Counted from the first letter of the stretch, positions 1 to 8,972 are shown. The stretch: 64,000 nucleotides of DNA from Planctomycetota bacterium (GCA_022711755.1 JAKLEA010000007.1:177342-241341), one strand, 5' to 3'. Notes: generated by a model from the sequence alone, not told the origin. Numbers and translations are program-made.

Positions 1-384
1 GGAATGGATCCATTTGACCTGAAAGCAAGCGGCCTTGAGAAAGTCGCGGACAAGGAAACAGTCCGGCAGGTCCGGCGCGAAATCAGGGCAGTCAACGTCC
101 GGGAGGAGGTTCTGCGCTACATAGTGCGCATCATTGCAACGACACGTCTGATGCCGGAACTCAGCCTGGGGGCAAGCCCGCGGGCTGCTGTCGGCCTGCT
201 ACTGACAAGCAAAGCGGCTGCTGCAGCCGATGGGCGCGATTACGCCACTCCGGACGATGTCAGACGCATGGTCCTTCCGATCCTGCGCCACCGACTCATC
301 TTGAAGCCCGAGGCCGAAATCGAGGGATTGACTGCCGACCAGCTTGCCGAAAGGGCCGCCAACGCCGTGGAAGTCCCTCGATGA
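1..384 (+). CDS. MoxR-family AAA+ ATPase, C-terminal part
   Basis: The reading frame is open from the first base, so this is the 3' end of a gene that begins before the window. What remains is the lid region of a MoxR-type AAA+ ATPase: helices ending in the family pattern L-x-L-G-A-S-P-R-A (residues about 55-63), which contains the sensor-2 arginine, then a stretch resembling the family's ATPDDV segment and the final helical bundle. MoxR proteins are chaperone-like ATPases that act with vWA-domain partners on membrane or periplasmic targets. A vWA membrane protein lies 2.4 kb downstream on the same strand, which fits. The Walker motifs are outside the window. Confidence 0.85.
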   Translation, partial: GMDPFDLKASGLEKVADKETVRQVRREIRAVNVREEVLRYIVRIIATTRLMPELSLGASPRAAVGLLLTSKAAAAADGRDYATPDDVRRMVLPILRHRLILKPEAEIEGLTADQLAERAANAVEVPR

Positions 385-428
385 CAAATTCCCGCCACTG
401 ATATTACAGAGAACCGGGGGGCTTCGCA

Positions 429-1889
429 TTGAGCCGGTCAACCGTCATAAAGGGAATAATCGCCAGGAAACCAATCAGTTTCAGCGGTTCGCCAGAGGAC
501 GCTTTCAGAAGACTCAGCTACAAGCCTGGTTTCTTTTTTCTGGACAGCGCCGGACCGGCCGGACGGTTCGCCTCGCATTCGTTCTTCGGATTCTCCCCCT
601 TCATGCAGGTTAGAAGCCGGGGAATTCGCGTTGATATCATGCTTCCGGATGGACGGACTGAAACGCGCTTCGGCAATCCGTGGTCAATTCTCCGCGAACT
701 CCGCAAACCGTATGAACAATATGCCCTTGCAGAACCGACGGCATTAGCCGGCGGCGGTATTGCAGGCTATTGGGCTTACGACCTGGGGCGTTTCGTCGAA
801 CGCGTCCCGGAATTCGCACAGGATGATCTTCGGCTTCCGGAACTATGCGTCGGATTCTACTCGGAGATATTGAGTTTCGACCACGCGAACGGACAATGGG
901 AAGCCACGGCCATAGAACCATGCGACAATTCCCTTCCACCTATTGTAGAACGTCTTTACAGACTTGTTAGCGCCCTCCAGGTCAAACCCGTTATAGAACC
1001 TCCCCCGGCCATGCAGAACCTTCCCCCCCCTCAATACAAGTCCAATATGGACAGACGGGAATATGAGCGTGCAGTCAAAAAAGTCCTCGACTACATCTCT
1101 TCCGGCGACATTTTTCAGGCCAATATGACACAACGCCTGCAAGCCCCGGTTTCCGTCAGCCCGCAGGAATTCTATCTTTGCCTGAGGAAGCGCAATCCCG
1201 CCCCGTTCGCGGCATATCTGGATTGCGGAGACTTCGCCGTATGCAGTTCAAGCCCGGAACTGTTCCTCCGCGCAAAGGGAAGCCGCGTCCTTACCCGCCC
1301 CATCAAGGGCACGCGCCCCCGCGGCAAAACCGCTGCGGAAGACGAGGCGCTGCGTAATGAGTTGTTATCCTCAGACAAGGACAGGGCGGAACTGGCAATG
1401 ATAGTTGACCTTGAGAGGAACGACATGGGCCGGGTCTGCTCCTATGGCAGCGTGCGTGTTACCGAGCCGCTCGTCATCGAGCAATACCCGACGGTACATC
1501 ATCTGGTCGCGACAATAGAGGGAGAAGTGCATCCCCGGTACGACGTCATTCATCTTCTCCGCGCATGTTTTCCCGGCGGAAGCATCACCGGGGCGCCGAA
1601 AGTCCGCGCCATGGAAATAATCGAAGAGCTTGAGCATCATCGCCGGAGCGTCTACACCGGAGCAATCGGTTATCTCGGCTTCAACGGATGCAGCGATCTC
1701 AACATCGCCATTCGCACAGCCGTCGTCATGAACGGGCAGGCCATCTTCGGCGTCGGCGGCGGCATTGTCGCGGATTCAGACCCCGCACTGGAATATGAGG
1801 AAAGCCTTCACAAGGCGCGCGGCATGCTCGAAGCCGTCTCCCTCGCGAACGAATGGGCGCAAATCAGAAAGGGAGGCGTTCATGAGTGA
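429..1889 (+). CDS. pabB: Aminodeoxychorismate synthase component I
   Basis: This 486-residue chorismate-utilising enzyme converts chorismate and ammonia to 4-amino-4-deoxychorismate on the folate (p-aminobenzoate) path. The C-terminal chorismate-binding domain (about residues 205-475) has PIKGTRPRG at 291-299. The lysine in PIKGT marks PabB-type synthases; anthranilate synthases have PIAGT. DLERNDMGR and GGSITGAPK follow. The start is a TTG preceded by a run of six G residues at about 415-422; no better start fits the N-terminal domain. The last bases overlap pabC by 8 nt, so the two are translationally coupled. No pabA glutaminase is visible in the window. Main alternative: TrpE, disfavoured by the PIKGT motif. 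Confidence 0.88.
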   Translation: MSRSTVIKGIIARKPISFSGSPEDAFRRLSYKPGFFFLDSAGPAGRFASHSFFGFSPFMQVRSRGIRVDIMLPDGRTETRFGNPWSILRELRKPYEQYALAEPTALAGGGIAGYWAYDLGRFVERVPEFAQDDLRLPELCVGFYSEILSFDHANGQWEATAIEPCDNSLPPIVERLYRLVSALQVKPVIEPPPAMQNLPPPQYKSNMDRREYERAVKKVLDYISSGDIFQANMTQRLQAPVSVSPQEFYLCLRKRNPAPFAAYLDCGDFAVCSSSPELFLRAKGSRVLTRPIKGTRPRGKTAAEDEALRNELLSSDKDRAELAMIVDLERNDMGRVCSYGSVRVTEPLVIEQYPTVHHLVATIEGEVHPRYDVIHLLRACFPGGSITGAPKVRAMEIIEELEHHRRSVYTGAIGYLGFNGCSDLNIAIRTAVVMNGQAIFGVGGGIVADSDPALEYEESLHKARGMLEAVSLANEWAQIRKGGVHE

Positions 1890-2766
1890 GTTGAAAGCTT
1901 TCGTCAACGGTGAAATCGTCCCGCTTGACGCGGCAATCATCAAGCCGACCGACAGAGGTTTCCTTTATGGGGACGGCATCTTCGAGACCTTGAGGGCTTA
2001 TCGCGGCAGGCCGCTCATGCTTCCGGAACATCTGAACCGAATGAAGTCCTCCGCCAGCATCCTGGGCATTCCCCTGCCCAGCGATCTTGCCGGATGTCGA
2101 AAAATCATTTCCGATCTGATCGAAGCTAACTCCTGCCCGGAGGCCTATATCCGCATCACGGTCAGCCGTGGAACCGGCGCATGGGGGCTTCTTCCCGCTG
2201 ATGGTCTTGTCCCAACCTTGAACATAATAGTCCGTCCCTTCGCCGGATATCCCGGGCGCCTCTTCGAAAATGGCGCTGTCCTGAAGATCGCATCCTGGCG
2301 CCGCAGTTCCTCCGATCCGCTGGCCGCGCATAAAACCACCTCATACCTGCCTCTTCTGCTGGCCCGTATGGAATGCGCCCGCGAACCTGTCGCAGACGAA
2401 GCCCTCATTCTGAGTACCGACAGCGCAATAACCGAATGCTCGACAGCAAACTTTTTTATCTGCGCCCATGATCGCATCATCACTCCGCCGGTTTCGGACC
2501 GTCTTCTTCCCGGCGTGACAAGGGCCGTTGTCATGACAATTGCCCGGCGCTGCGGGATGGATTGTGAAGAGACATCCCTCACCATCAATTCAACTGAAAA
2601 ATGGGATGAGTGCTTTATTACAAACTCGCTTATGGAAATAATGCCGGTAAGAAAAATCATGGCCGGCCCGGGGACAGTCTGGGAAAAGCCTGCTCCGGGA
2701 CTTCTGACCGCAAGATTACGCAAAGAATACAGGGACTTGATCGAGACGGAGTCATCAGCCATCTGA
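1882..2766 (+). CDS. pabC: Class IV PLP aminotransferase, probable aminodeoxychorismate lyase
   Basis: This 294-residue fold-type IV PLP enzyme probably cleaves aminodeoxychorismate to p-aminobenzoate and pyruvate. The ATG at 1882 overlaps the end of pabB and has a GGGAGG site at 1871-1876; a longer in-frame start at 1765 would lie inside pabB and is rejected. Landmarks are the N-terminal DRGFLYGDGIFET (residues 24-36), the probable Schiff-base lysine at 151 in AHKTTSYLP, and a C-terminal ECFITNSLMEIMPV typical of the fold. Branched-chain or D-amino acid transaminases share these features, so the lyase call rests mainly on the coupling to pabB. Confidence 0.8.
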   Translation: MSELKAFVNGEIVPLDAAIIKPTDRGFLYGDGIFETLRAYRGRPLMLPEHLNRMKSSASILGIPLPSDLAGCRKIISDLIEANSCPEAYIRITVSRGTGAWGLLPADGLVPTLNIIVRPFAGYPGRLFENGAVLKIASWRRSSSDPLAAHKTTSYLPLLLARMECAREPVADEALILSTDSAITECSTANFFICAHDRIITPPVSDRLLPGVTRAVVMTIARRCGMDCEETSLTINSTEKWDECFITNSLMEIMPVRKIMAGPGTVWEKPAPGLLTARLRKEYRDLIETESSAI

Positions 2767-2784
2767 GTATGGAAGGCGGGACGA

Positions 2785-4974
2785 TTGGCGGAACCGCGAC
2801 TGGTCTTCAATCCACTGATGCCGTGGTGGCTTGCGTTGCCCTTATGCGCGGCGCTTGGCTGCTTTACAATCTCCCTGTACCTGCCTTACGCAAAAGATTC
2901 CGGAAAACGCTTCGTCCTCCTGCTGTCAGCGCGGATTGCGGCATTCCTGATGCTTTGCGCATGTATTCTTCGTCCGGGGCTTCAGCACAAGACGCTGATA
3001 ACCGACCGCCCCTTCCTGGTCCTGATGACCGACATCTCGGAAAGCATGGGGGCCGTGAAGGATTCTCCATCGGGCAGAAGCCGATCCGACGCAATCACTG
3101 AAACCATGTCGGCAAACGCCTCGCTCCTTGATCTGCTCGACAAACGTTATCGCCTGCTAAGGTTCCTATTCGCCGGCGGCGTCAGCCCCGCAGACGCTGT
3201 GATGGCTCAAAACTCCCTTGCCTCCACCTCATACGGCGCGGCAATTGCCGGAGCGATGGAGGAAATGGGATCGGCTCGCGGCGCCGGAATCATCCTCATC
3301 GGCGACGGGCGCAATAACTCCGGACCCGATCCCCGCGCGCAGGCCCGGCTTGCCGCAAATGCTCAAGTCCCGTTGTTCACGGTCGCAGTCGGGACAACCA
3401 CTGAGGCTGCGCTCCCGTCCGATGTCATGATCGAATCCCTGCGATGCCCGCCGGTCGCCTTTGCAAACGCGCCTTTCCGCGTCGAAGTCAAGGTAATCGC
3501 CCGCGCCTGCCGGGACAGAAGCGCGGAGCTTGTCTTCCGCTTCGGCGATCAACCCCCGGAGAAACGCAAACTTGATTTCAACAGCCATACATACTCGCAA
3601 ATCTTCGACTTCGACGTCAAACCGACCGTTGAGGGCGAATTCCCCATCACCGCGTCCATCGAACCGCTGGCTGACGAACTCCTGACGGAAAACAACTCCA
3701 GAACTCGTTTTGTCAAAGTGTTGAAGTCCGGGCTTCGCGTCATCATATTCGATCGCTTCAGGCCGGAATTCAAGTTCATGAGGCTGGCCCTCCGCGGCGC
3801 GCCGCAGATGAGCGTCAAGGCCAGACTCGCCCCGCGCCGGCTTGACTATCCGTTGACCGCCGAAGAGTGGAATGAATATGACGTTGCCGTAATCGGCGAC
3901 GTGGACGTCGCCAACATGCCTGAACAGTGCCTGCCATTGCTGGAGAAGAAGGTTGCCGACGACGCGGCCGGCGTACTCTTCATCGCCGGATGGCGCAACA
4001 TGTCGGGCGTCCTTCCGCCGGACAGCGCGCTGGGCAGACTCCTGCCCGTCAGGATCTCCGGCGCGAATCAGCAGTGGACCCAACGCGTAAGATTCCTGCC
4101 GACTGCGGACGGGCTTGGCCACAGCATCCTGCGAATGCCGGGGACGGATGCCGCAAGCATCTGGCGTTCCCTCCCGCTGCTGGAAGGTTGCATGGTCGCG
4201 CGCGAAATCAAACCGGGCGCTACCGTGCTGGGCGAGGCCGACGAGCAGAAATATCCGCTTCTCGTCGTTCAAAGATACGGAAAGGGACGCGCAGCCGCCC
4301 TGCTTGCCGATACGACTGCCGCATGGGCCTTCGGAACCGACGCGGACCCGACTGCCCACGCCCGTTTCTGGCGTCAACTCGTAATGTGGGTGGGAGGCAG
4401 GGAGGATTCTGAAGACAAGCTGGTCTGGATTGACCTGCTTCCGTCGGAGGCGACTGCGCAGCGCCCCGTTGACATCCGAATCCACGTCAAGGACAAACAG
4501 GGCGCAAACGCCGATAAGGCTCGATTGACCGTTGCCGTCATGCGCAACCGCGACAAGACGCGAAATCCGATTCAGACGACATATGATCCCGCCGAAGCCT
4601 GCTTCATCGGCAAATTCGTCCCAAAAGAGCCTGGCGACTACATGGTTGAAGCAAGCGCCGAACTTGAATCAACGGAACTAGGCAGAGATGAAGCGCGCTT
4701 TTTCACGAATCCGGCGGACTCCGAACTGGATAACCCGGTGGCCGATCATGCGCTCCTGAAGGACCTTGCGGCGCTGACATCTTCCGTCGGCGGGGAGTTC
4801 TTCGAGCTTTCCGGAATGGATGAATTAATGAAGAAACTCCTCGAAAAGGAGACGCAATCTTCAGTCTACCGGATCGAACGCGTTGAACTTTGGGACCACG
4901 CCGCTGTCTTCTGGATCTTCTCGGTCTGCCTCCTGGCTGAATGGCTGCTCAGAAAAACGCGCGGCATGGCATGA
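2785..4974 (+). CDS. Membrane-anchored vWA / amidotransferase-like domain protein
   Basis: The 729-residue protein starts at a TTG with GGAAGGCGGG just upstream (2771-2780), 18 nt after pabC. Two membrane segments lie in the first 65 residues. A von Willebrand A-like domain follows, with the MIDAS-like D-I-S-E-S at about residues 84-88, then a beta-rich region, then a domain resembling class I glutamine amidotransferases (about 325-560), and a single membrane helix near the C terminus (about 702-720). This plan, with a nearby MoxR gene, matches large vWA proteins common in Planctomycetes and related phyla. The function is unknown; a role with MoxR in envelope assembly or stress is inferred from the pairing. 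The amidotransferase-like domain shows no obvious catalytic triad. Confidence 0.7.
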   Translation: MAEPRLVFNPLMPWWLALPLCAALGCFTISLYLPYAKDSGKRFVLLLSARIAAFLMLCACILRPGLQHKTLITDRPFLVLMTDISESMGAVKDSPSGRSRSDAITETMSANASLLDLLDKRYRLLRFLFAGGVSPADAVMAQNSLASTSYGAAIAGAMEEMGSARGAGIILIGDGRNNSGPDPRAQARLAANAQVPLFTVAVGTTTEAALPSDVMIESLRCPPVAFANAPFRVEVKVIARACRDRSAELVFRFGDQPPEKRKLDFNSHTYSQIFDFDVKPTVEGEFPITASIEPLADELLTENNSRTRFVKVLKSGLRVIIFDRFRPEFKFMRLALRGAPQMSVKARLAPRRLDYPLTAEEWNEYDVAVIGDVDVANMPEQCLPLLEKKVADDAAGVLFIAGWRNMSGVLPPDSALGRLLPVRISGANQQWTQRVRFLPTADGLGHSILRMPGTDAASIWRSLPLLEGCMVAREIKPGATVLGEADEQKYPLLVVQRYGKGRAAALLADTTAAWAFGTDADPTAHARFWRQLVMWVGGREDSEDKLVWIDLLPSEATAQRPVDIRIHVKDKQGANADKARLTVAVMRNRDKTRNPIQTTYDPAEACFIGKFVPKEPGDYMVEASAELESTELGRDEARFFTNPADSELDNPVADHALLKDLAALTSSVGGEFFELSGMDELMKKLLEKETQSSVYRIERVELWDHAAVFWIFSVCLLAEWLLRKTRGMA

Positions 4975-5023
4975 TCGCCCGATCGTCAATCCTTCAAACG
5001 TGCCAATTCGCCAATCCATTTGT

Positions 5024-5053
5024 TTGATTCTCACCGCCCGCGCCTGCTATCAT
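5024..5053 (+). promoter_or_regulatory. Putative promoter of the 2-hydroxyacyl-CoA dehydratase operon
   Basis: TTGATT (5024-5029) and TATCAT (5048-5053) are separated by 18 bases, matching the vegetative -35/-10 consensus at 4/6 and 5/6 positions. Transcription would begin near 5060, about 30 bases before the ATG at 5091. Read by eye only. Confidence 0.4.
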
Positions 5054-5090
5054 ACGCCGTCCCGCCGGAACGCGGCGGATGGAGCCGATC

Positions 5091-6185
5091 ATGGATCGCA
5101 AAGCATACATCGCAGAGCAAAAAGAAAAGCGCGGGCGCAAGACCGTCCTCGTCTTTCCGATTCACTACCCGCGCGAGGTCCTCACCGCCCTCAACGTCCT
5201 CGGTGTCGAAATCTGGGGGCCGCCGGGATTCCCCCGCGCGCCGGCATCAACCCATCTTCAGCCTTTCATATGCGGCATCGCGCATAACATCCTCGCCTTC
5301 ATCATGGCGGGCAAGGCCGACGTCGTGGACGGCATCCTTTGCCCGCACACCTGCGACTCTCTGCAGATGCTGGCATCACTGCTGCCGGATTTCAAACTGA
5401 CCGATAAACCATGCTTCCGGTTCAGACACCCAAAGGGCAAGTCTCCGGACTCCAAATCCGCGCGCGGCTTCTATAAAGCGGAACTGAAAGGGCTTCTCGA
5501 TAAACTCGAGCCGTTTTTCGGCAGACCGAGCGAAGCTGAACTCCAAAAAGCCATCGGACTTCACCTCGAAGCCGACGAACTCAAGCTCAAACTTCTCGAC
5601 CAGCGCGCCTATTTCACAACCAACGACCGCGCTTTCTACGAGGTCCTCCGCGCAGGGGAATATCTCTGGGTGGAAGACCATATCGCCATGATGAAGAAGC
5701 TCCTCGAATCGAAATCCCCCGAACCGGTCGAGAAGCGCAAACCCATCATGGTCAGCGGCATTGTGCCGGAACCGATGGACATACTGGATGCCATCAATAA
5801 CGCCGGGGCATTCGCCGCCGCTGACGACTTTGCGGCAATCTCCCGACGCATCGCCATGAAACGCCCTAATCCGGACAGCGACCCGCTTGACGCCCTTACG
5901 GACATGTTCTTCGCGCGACGCGGCTGCACGACACTTGGAACCGAACTAGAGGAGCGCGCCAACCTGCTGCTGAAACTGGCCAAATCCAGGGATTGTCGCG
6001 GTCTGCTCATCTACAACGTCAAGTTTTGCGAGCCTGAGGCGTTCTATGTCCCGGACACTCAGGATATCTTCAAGAAAGCCGGCATCCCGTCGCTCTACAT
6101 GGAGACGGAGCTTGAGGCCGAGTTTAGCGGGCAGGCGTCCACGCGCCTCGAAGCCTTCATCGAAATGCTGGAGCAGCCTTCATGA
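5091..6185 (+). CDS. 2-hydroxyacyl-CoA dehydratase family subunit (HgdB/FldC-like)
   Basis: The 364-residue protein belongs to the oxygen-sensitive iron-sulfur family that includes (R)-2-hydroxyglutaryl-CoA and phenyllactyl-CoA dehydratases and class I benzoyl-CoA reductases. Landmarks are PHTCDS with a likely cluster cysteine, VSGIVPEP, and the C-terminal VKFCEPE...ETELEAEF and TRLEAFIEML typical of the family. The ATG at 5091 is preferred to the in-frame ATG at 5079 because GGAG lies at 5081-5084 with good spacing. The next gene starts inside its stop codon (ATGA), and an activator ATPase follows, so this is a complete three-gene set. The substrate cannot be read from sequence. Confidence 0.85.
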   Translation: MDRKAYIAEQKEKRGRKTVLVFPIHYPREVLTALNVLGVEIWGPPGFPRAPASTHLQPFICGIAHNILAFIMAGKADVVDGILCPHTCDSLQMLASLLPDFKLTDKPCFRFRHPKGKSPDSKSARGFYKAELKGLLDKLEPFFGRPSEAELQKAIGLHLEADELKLKLLDQRAYFTTNDRAFYEVLRAGEYLWVEDHIAMMKKLLESKSPEPVEKRKPIMVSGIVPEPMDILDAINNAGAFAAADDFAAISRRIAMKRPNPDSDPLDALTDMFFARRGCTTLGTELEERANLLLKLAKSRDCRGLLIYNVKFCEPEAFYVPDTQDIFKKAGIPSLYMETELEAEFSGQASTRLEAFIEMLEQPS

Positions 6186-7504
6186 CCATCTCCAGACAAC
6201 TGCAATACGCCCTGATAAAGAACGTCGCCGCTCCCCTCCTTGTGAAGACCGACGCATGGAAATCCGCAAGGAGCTTCCGGGCGAAGAAGGACAAACCCAA
6301 CCCGCCTTTCGGCCCCCGCCTTGAGAGCTATATCAAGCTCAAGGAACTGATGCTTGAGCATTATTTCACGGGCCGATACGCGGACGGCGCGGTCCCGGTG
6401 GCATGGATCACCAGCGGCAGCCCGGTGGAACTGCTCAGACCATTCGGCTTCCATATCGTCTACCCGGAAAATCATGCGGCGCTCTGCGCCGTCAGGCGCA
6501 GGGCAAAGGACCTCTGCGTCCACGCTGAAAACGAAGGCTTCTGCCGCGACCTCTGTTCCTACGCCCGCACCGACTTCGGGAGCGTGATGAGCGGGCAGAC
6601 CCCGGTCGGGCGGGTTCCCAAGCCCGACCTGCTGGTCACATGCACGAATATCTGCCAGACCGCGCTGGCTTGGTACAAGGTACTTGCCCGCAAGTTCAAC
6701 GTCCCCCTTTACGTATTCGACACCCCGTTCATCTACGGCGAGGGCGAAGAGCATGACGTTGACTACATCGTAGCGCAGTTCCACGAACTCATCGAAATGT
6801 GCGAAAAGGTGACGGGGCGGAAACTCGACCAGAAGCAACTGACGTATCACACTCAGCTAGGCTGCGAATGCTCCAAAGCGTGGGGAAAGGTGTTGGATCT
6901 GTGCAGAAACCGCCCCGCGCCGATGACCACCTTCGACGCGTTCATCTATATCGGTCCAATAGTCGCCATGCGCGGACTGCCGGAATGCCTTTCGTTCTAC
7001 AAGTTCCTGCACGACGAGCTTCAGGACCGGGTCTCACGCGGAATCGGAGCGATTCAGAACGAGCGCTACCGCCTCCTCTGGGATAACCTTCCGATCTGGT
7101 TCGCAATACGCGACCTCTCCACCGCTTTCGCCCAGGGCGGCTTCAACTTCGTTTGCAGCACATACACCAACGCATGGGCTGAGACGGCGCATCATTTCGA
7201 CCCGAACGACGTCTACAGATCGTCCGCCAAGCTCTATTCGCGCATAATCCTGAACCGCGACCTGAGGAACAAGGCGGACCTGATTCTCAAGCTCTGCCGC
7301 GACTTCCAGTGCGACGGCGCTGTACTGCACTCCGACCGCAGTTGCAAGCCCTACTCCGTAGGCCAGTACAATCTTGCGGACATTCTGAACCGCGAGCACG
7401 GCATCAAGACAATGATCCTCGAGGCGGATCACGGCGACCCCCGATCCTATTCCCCGGAACAAGGGGAACTGAGGGTCAAAGCATTCATGGAGACGTTCCA
7501 GTGA
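6182..7504 (+). CDS. 2-hydroxyacyl-CoA dehydratase family, second subunit
   Basis: The 440-residue partner subunit of the preceding gene overlaps it by ATGA. It carries the family features WITSGSPVELLRPFGFHIVYPENHAA near the N terminus, a CxxxC-like patch (FCRDLCSYARTDFG), TCTNICQTA, and the C-terminal VLHSDRSCKPYSVGQ. These correspond to the cysteines that bind the [4Fe-4S] cluster and to the interface with the other subunit. The length is slightly larger than the usual 370-430 residues. The arrangement of two subunits plus activator is that of hydroxyacyl-CoA dehydratases and of BcrB/BcrC-type reductases. Which reaction is catalysed remains open. Confidence 0.85.
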   Translation: MTISRQLQYALIKNVAAPLLVKTDAWKSARSFRAKKDKPNPPFGPRLESYIKLKELMLEHYFTGRYADGAVPVAWITSGSPVELLRPFGFHIVYPENHAALCAVRRRAKDLCVHAENEGFCRDLCSYARTDFGSVMSGQTPVGRVPKPDLLVTCTNICQTALAWYKVLARKFNVPLYVFDTPFIYGEGEEHDVDYIVAQFHELIEMCEKVTGRKLDQKQLTYHTQLGCECSKAWGKVLDLCRNRPAPMTTFDAFIYIGPIVAMRGLPECLSFYKFLHDELQDRVSRGIGAIQNERYRLLWDNLPIWFAIRDLSTAFAQGGFNFVCSTYTNAWAETAHHFDPNDVYRSSAKLYSRIILNRDLRNKADLILKLCRDFQCDGAVLHSDRSCKPYSVGQYNLADILNREHGIKTMILEADHGDPRSYSPEQGELRVKAFMETFQ

Positions 7505-8283
7505 CAATCGCCTCGATAGGTCTGGATGCAGGTTCGACTACGGTGAAAGCGGTTGCGATCAACCCCGAAGGCCAAATCGCGGCCCGTGTCATTGAGAACA
7601 CAAAACCCGACATTTCATCACAGGCCGAACGGCTCATTGAAGGTCTTCGCTCTGAAACCGGTTCCGGACCTGATACCACCGTCTCCGCCACCGGATACGG
7701 ACGCAAGATGGTCAGGAACGCCGGGAAGGTAATCACCGAAATCACCGCCCACGGGCGCGGAGCGTTCTTCCTGGCAGGAAAAGCCCTCACTCTTGTGGAC
7801 GTCGGGGGTCAGGACTCCAAGGTCATCCGTATTGCCGCGAGTGGAAACGTTGAAGACTTTGCGATGAACGACAAATGCGCGGCGGGAACCGGGCGATTTC
7901 TTGAAGTCATTCTTCACAGGCTGGAGATAGGATACGATCAGGTCGAGCCGATGCTTGACCGCGCCTCCGGCAGCGTTTCCATCTCCAACACGTGCACTGT
8001 CTTTGCCGAATCCGAGATCATCTCCCTGCTGGCGCGCGGCGTGCCAGTGGAGGAGATCGTCTACGCTGTTCACGCCGCATTTGCCGAACGCGTCGGCTCC
8101 CTGGTAATGCGTCTTGGTCGTCCGTCCGCCATCCACATGAGCGGCGGCGGCGCCAGGAACGCAGGTCTGGTAAAACTTCTGGGAAAACATCTATGCGTCC
8201 CGGCTACGGTTCTGCCGGAGGCGCAATTCGTGGGCGCTCTGGGCGCCGCCCTGACGGCGGCTTCAACCCGCGCAGGCATCTGA
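7501..8283 (+). CDS. 2-hydroxyacyl-CoA dehydratase activator ATPase (HgdC/BadF type)
   Basis: This 260-residue ASKHA-fold ATPase would donate the activating electron to the dehydratase by ATP-driven transfer from a [4Fe-4S] cluster held between two subunits of a homodimer. The GTG at 7501 overlaps the previous stop (GTGA), so it is chosen over the 64-residue in-frame extension to 7309, which lies inside the upstream gene. The N terminus reads GLDAGSTTVKA (phosphate 1), then VDVGGQDSK (phosphate 2), NDKCAAGTGRF with the first cluster cysteine, SNTCTVFAESE with the second, and MSGGGARN (adenosine motif). All residues expected for activity are present. Confidence 0.92.
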   Translation: MTIASIGLDAGSTTVKAVAINPEGQIAARVIENTKPDISSQAERLIEGLRSETGSGPDTTVSATGYGRKMVRNAGKVITEITAHGRGAFFLAGKALTLVDVGGQDSKVIRIAASGNVEDFAMNDKCAAGTGRFLEVILHRLEIGYDQVEPMLDRASGSVSISNTCTVFAESEIISLLARGVPVEEIVYAVHAAFAERVGSLVMRLGRPSAIHMSGGGARNAGLVKLLGKHLCVPATVLPEAQFVGALGAALTAASTRAGI

Positions 8284-8322
8284 GCCTGAAACGGCCCCTT
8301 TCATTCTCGTTTGAACTTGAAA

Positions 8323-8342
8323 CTGACGGTCTGAACCGTCAG
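8323..8342. promoter_or_regulatory. Perfect palindrome, likely TetR-family operator
   Basis: CTGACGGT (8323-8330) and ACCGTCAG (8335-8342) form a perfect 8-base inverted repeat with a 4-base centre, 13 bases upstream of the TetR start. A -35-like TTGAAA at 8317-8322 and a -10-like CAGAAT at 8340-8345 flank it at 17-base spacing, so the palindrome would fill the spacer. That promoter would start transcription only about 3 bases before the ATG, leaving out the GAGG ribosome site, so the operator is better supported than the promoter. Confidence 0.6.
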
Positions 8343-8354
8343 AATGAGGTCCCG

Positions 8355-8972
8355 ATGGGCACGAAAGAGAGAAGGCAGAAGGAAAAGGAAGTTCGCAGGC
8401 GTCACATCCTTTCAGCCGCCGCGGCGGAATTCATCGAGAAGGGATTTGAGGCGGCGACCATGCCGGCCATCGCCGCCAAAACGGAACTGAGCATCGGCAC
8501 GCTCTACCTTTATTTCCCCTGTAAGGAAGACCTCTACGCAACCTTCCTCGCCGACGGCCTCCGCCAACTGGCGGAAGCCATGTCCGCCGCCGCAGGCGGT
8601 CAGGACCCCGTGGAAGACGCGCAGGCCATGTCCCTGACCATGCTGCGCTTCCTGGGGGAGCATCCCGAATATCGCCCCGCGCTTATCCCGGACTCGCTGA
8701 GCGCCCACAACCTCAAACACCATCGCATTGCTGAAGATCAACTGGCTGAACTCGAATCACTGCGAGTTGTCTGCAAGCAAACGATCACCGCCGCGCTTGA
8801 CAAAGGCATCAAGGCAGGAAGCCTCATAGGCTCCGATGCGCAACGCCTTTCCGACATCGTCTGGGCGCTGCTGATCGGCGTCGTCGTCAGCCTTCCCGCC
8901 GATCCGACTGCGGCAGAAGTCCTCCGAATGGCCGCCGTCACGGTCATACTGCGCGGGCTTTCCAGCAGCTAA
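8355..8972 (+). CDS. TetR-family transcriptional regulator
   Basis: This 205-residue regulator has a basic N terminus (KERRQKEKEVRRR), then the TetR helix-turn-helix at about residues 30-60, including IAAKTELSIGTLYLYFPCKEDLY. The remaining helices form the ligand and dimer domain. The ATG at 8355 has GAGG at 8346-8349; a longer in-frame start at 7992 lies inside the activator gene and is rejected. It follows the dehydratase set in the same direction and is preceded by a palindrome, so autoregulation and control of the acyl-CoA genes in response to an acyl-CoA or acid are reasonable but unproven. Confidence 0.88.
   Translation: MGTKERRQKEKEVRRRHILSAAAAEFIEKGFEAATMPAIAAKTELSIGTLYLYFPCKEDLYATFLADGLRQLAEAMSAAAGGQDPVEDAQAMSLTMLRFLGEHPEYRPALIPDSLSAHNLKHHRIAEDQLAELESLRVVCKQTITAALDKGIKAGSLIGSDAQRLSDIVWALLIGVVVSLPADPTAAEVLRMAAVTVILRGLSSS

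Noticed and set aside
3229..4485. 418-codon minus-strand frame inside the vWA gene
   Set aside because: Lies fully within a well-supported gene on the other strand; typical of high-GC antisense frames.
8317..8345. Vegetative promoter for the TetR gene
   Set aside because: Spacing is good but the start would fall inside the last bases before the ATG and exclude the ribosome site; kept only as a remark with the operator.
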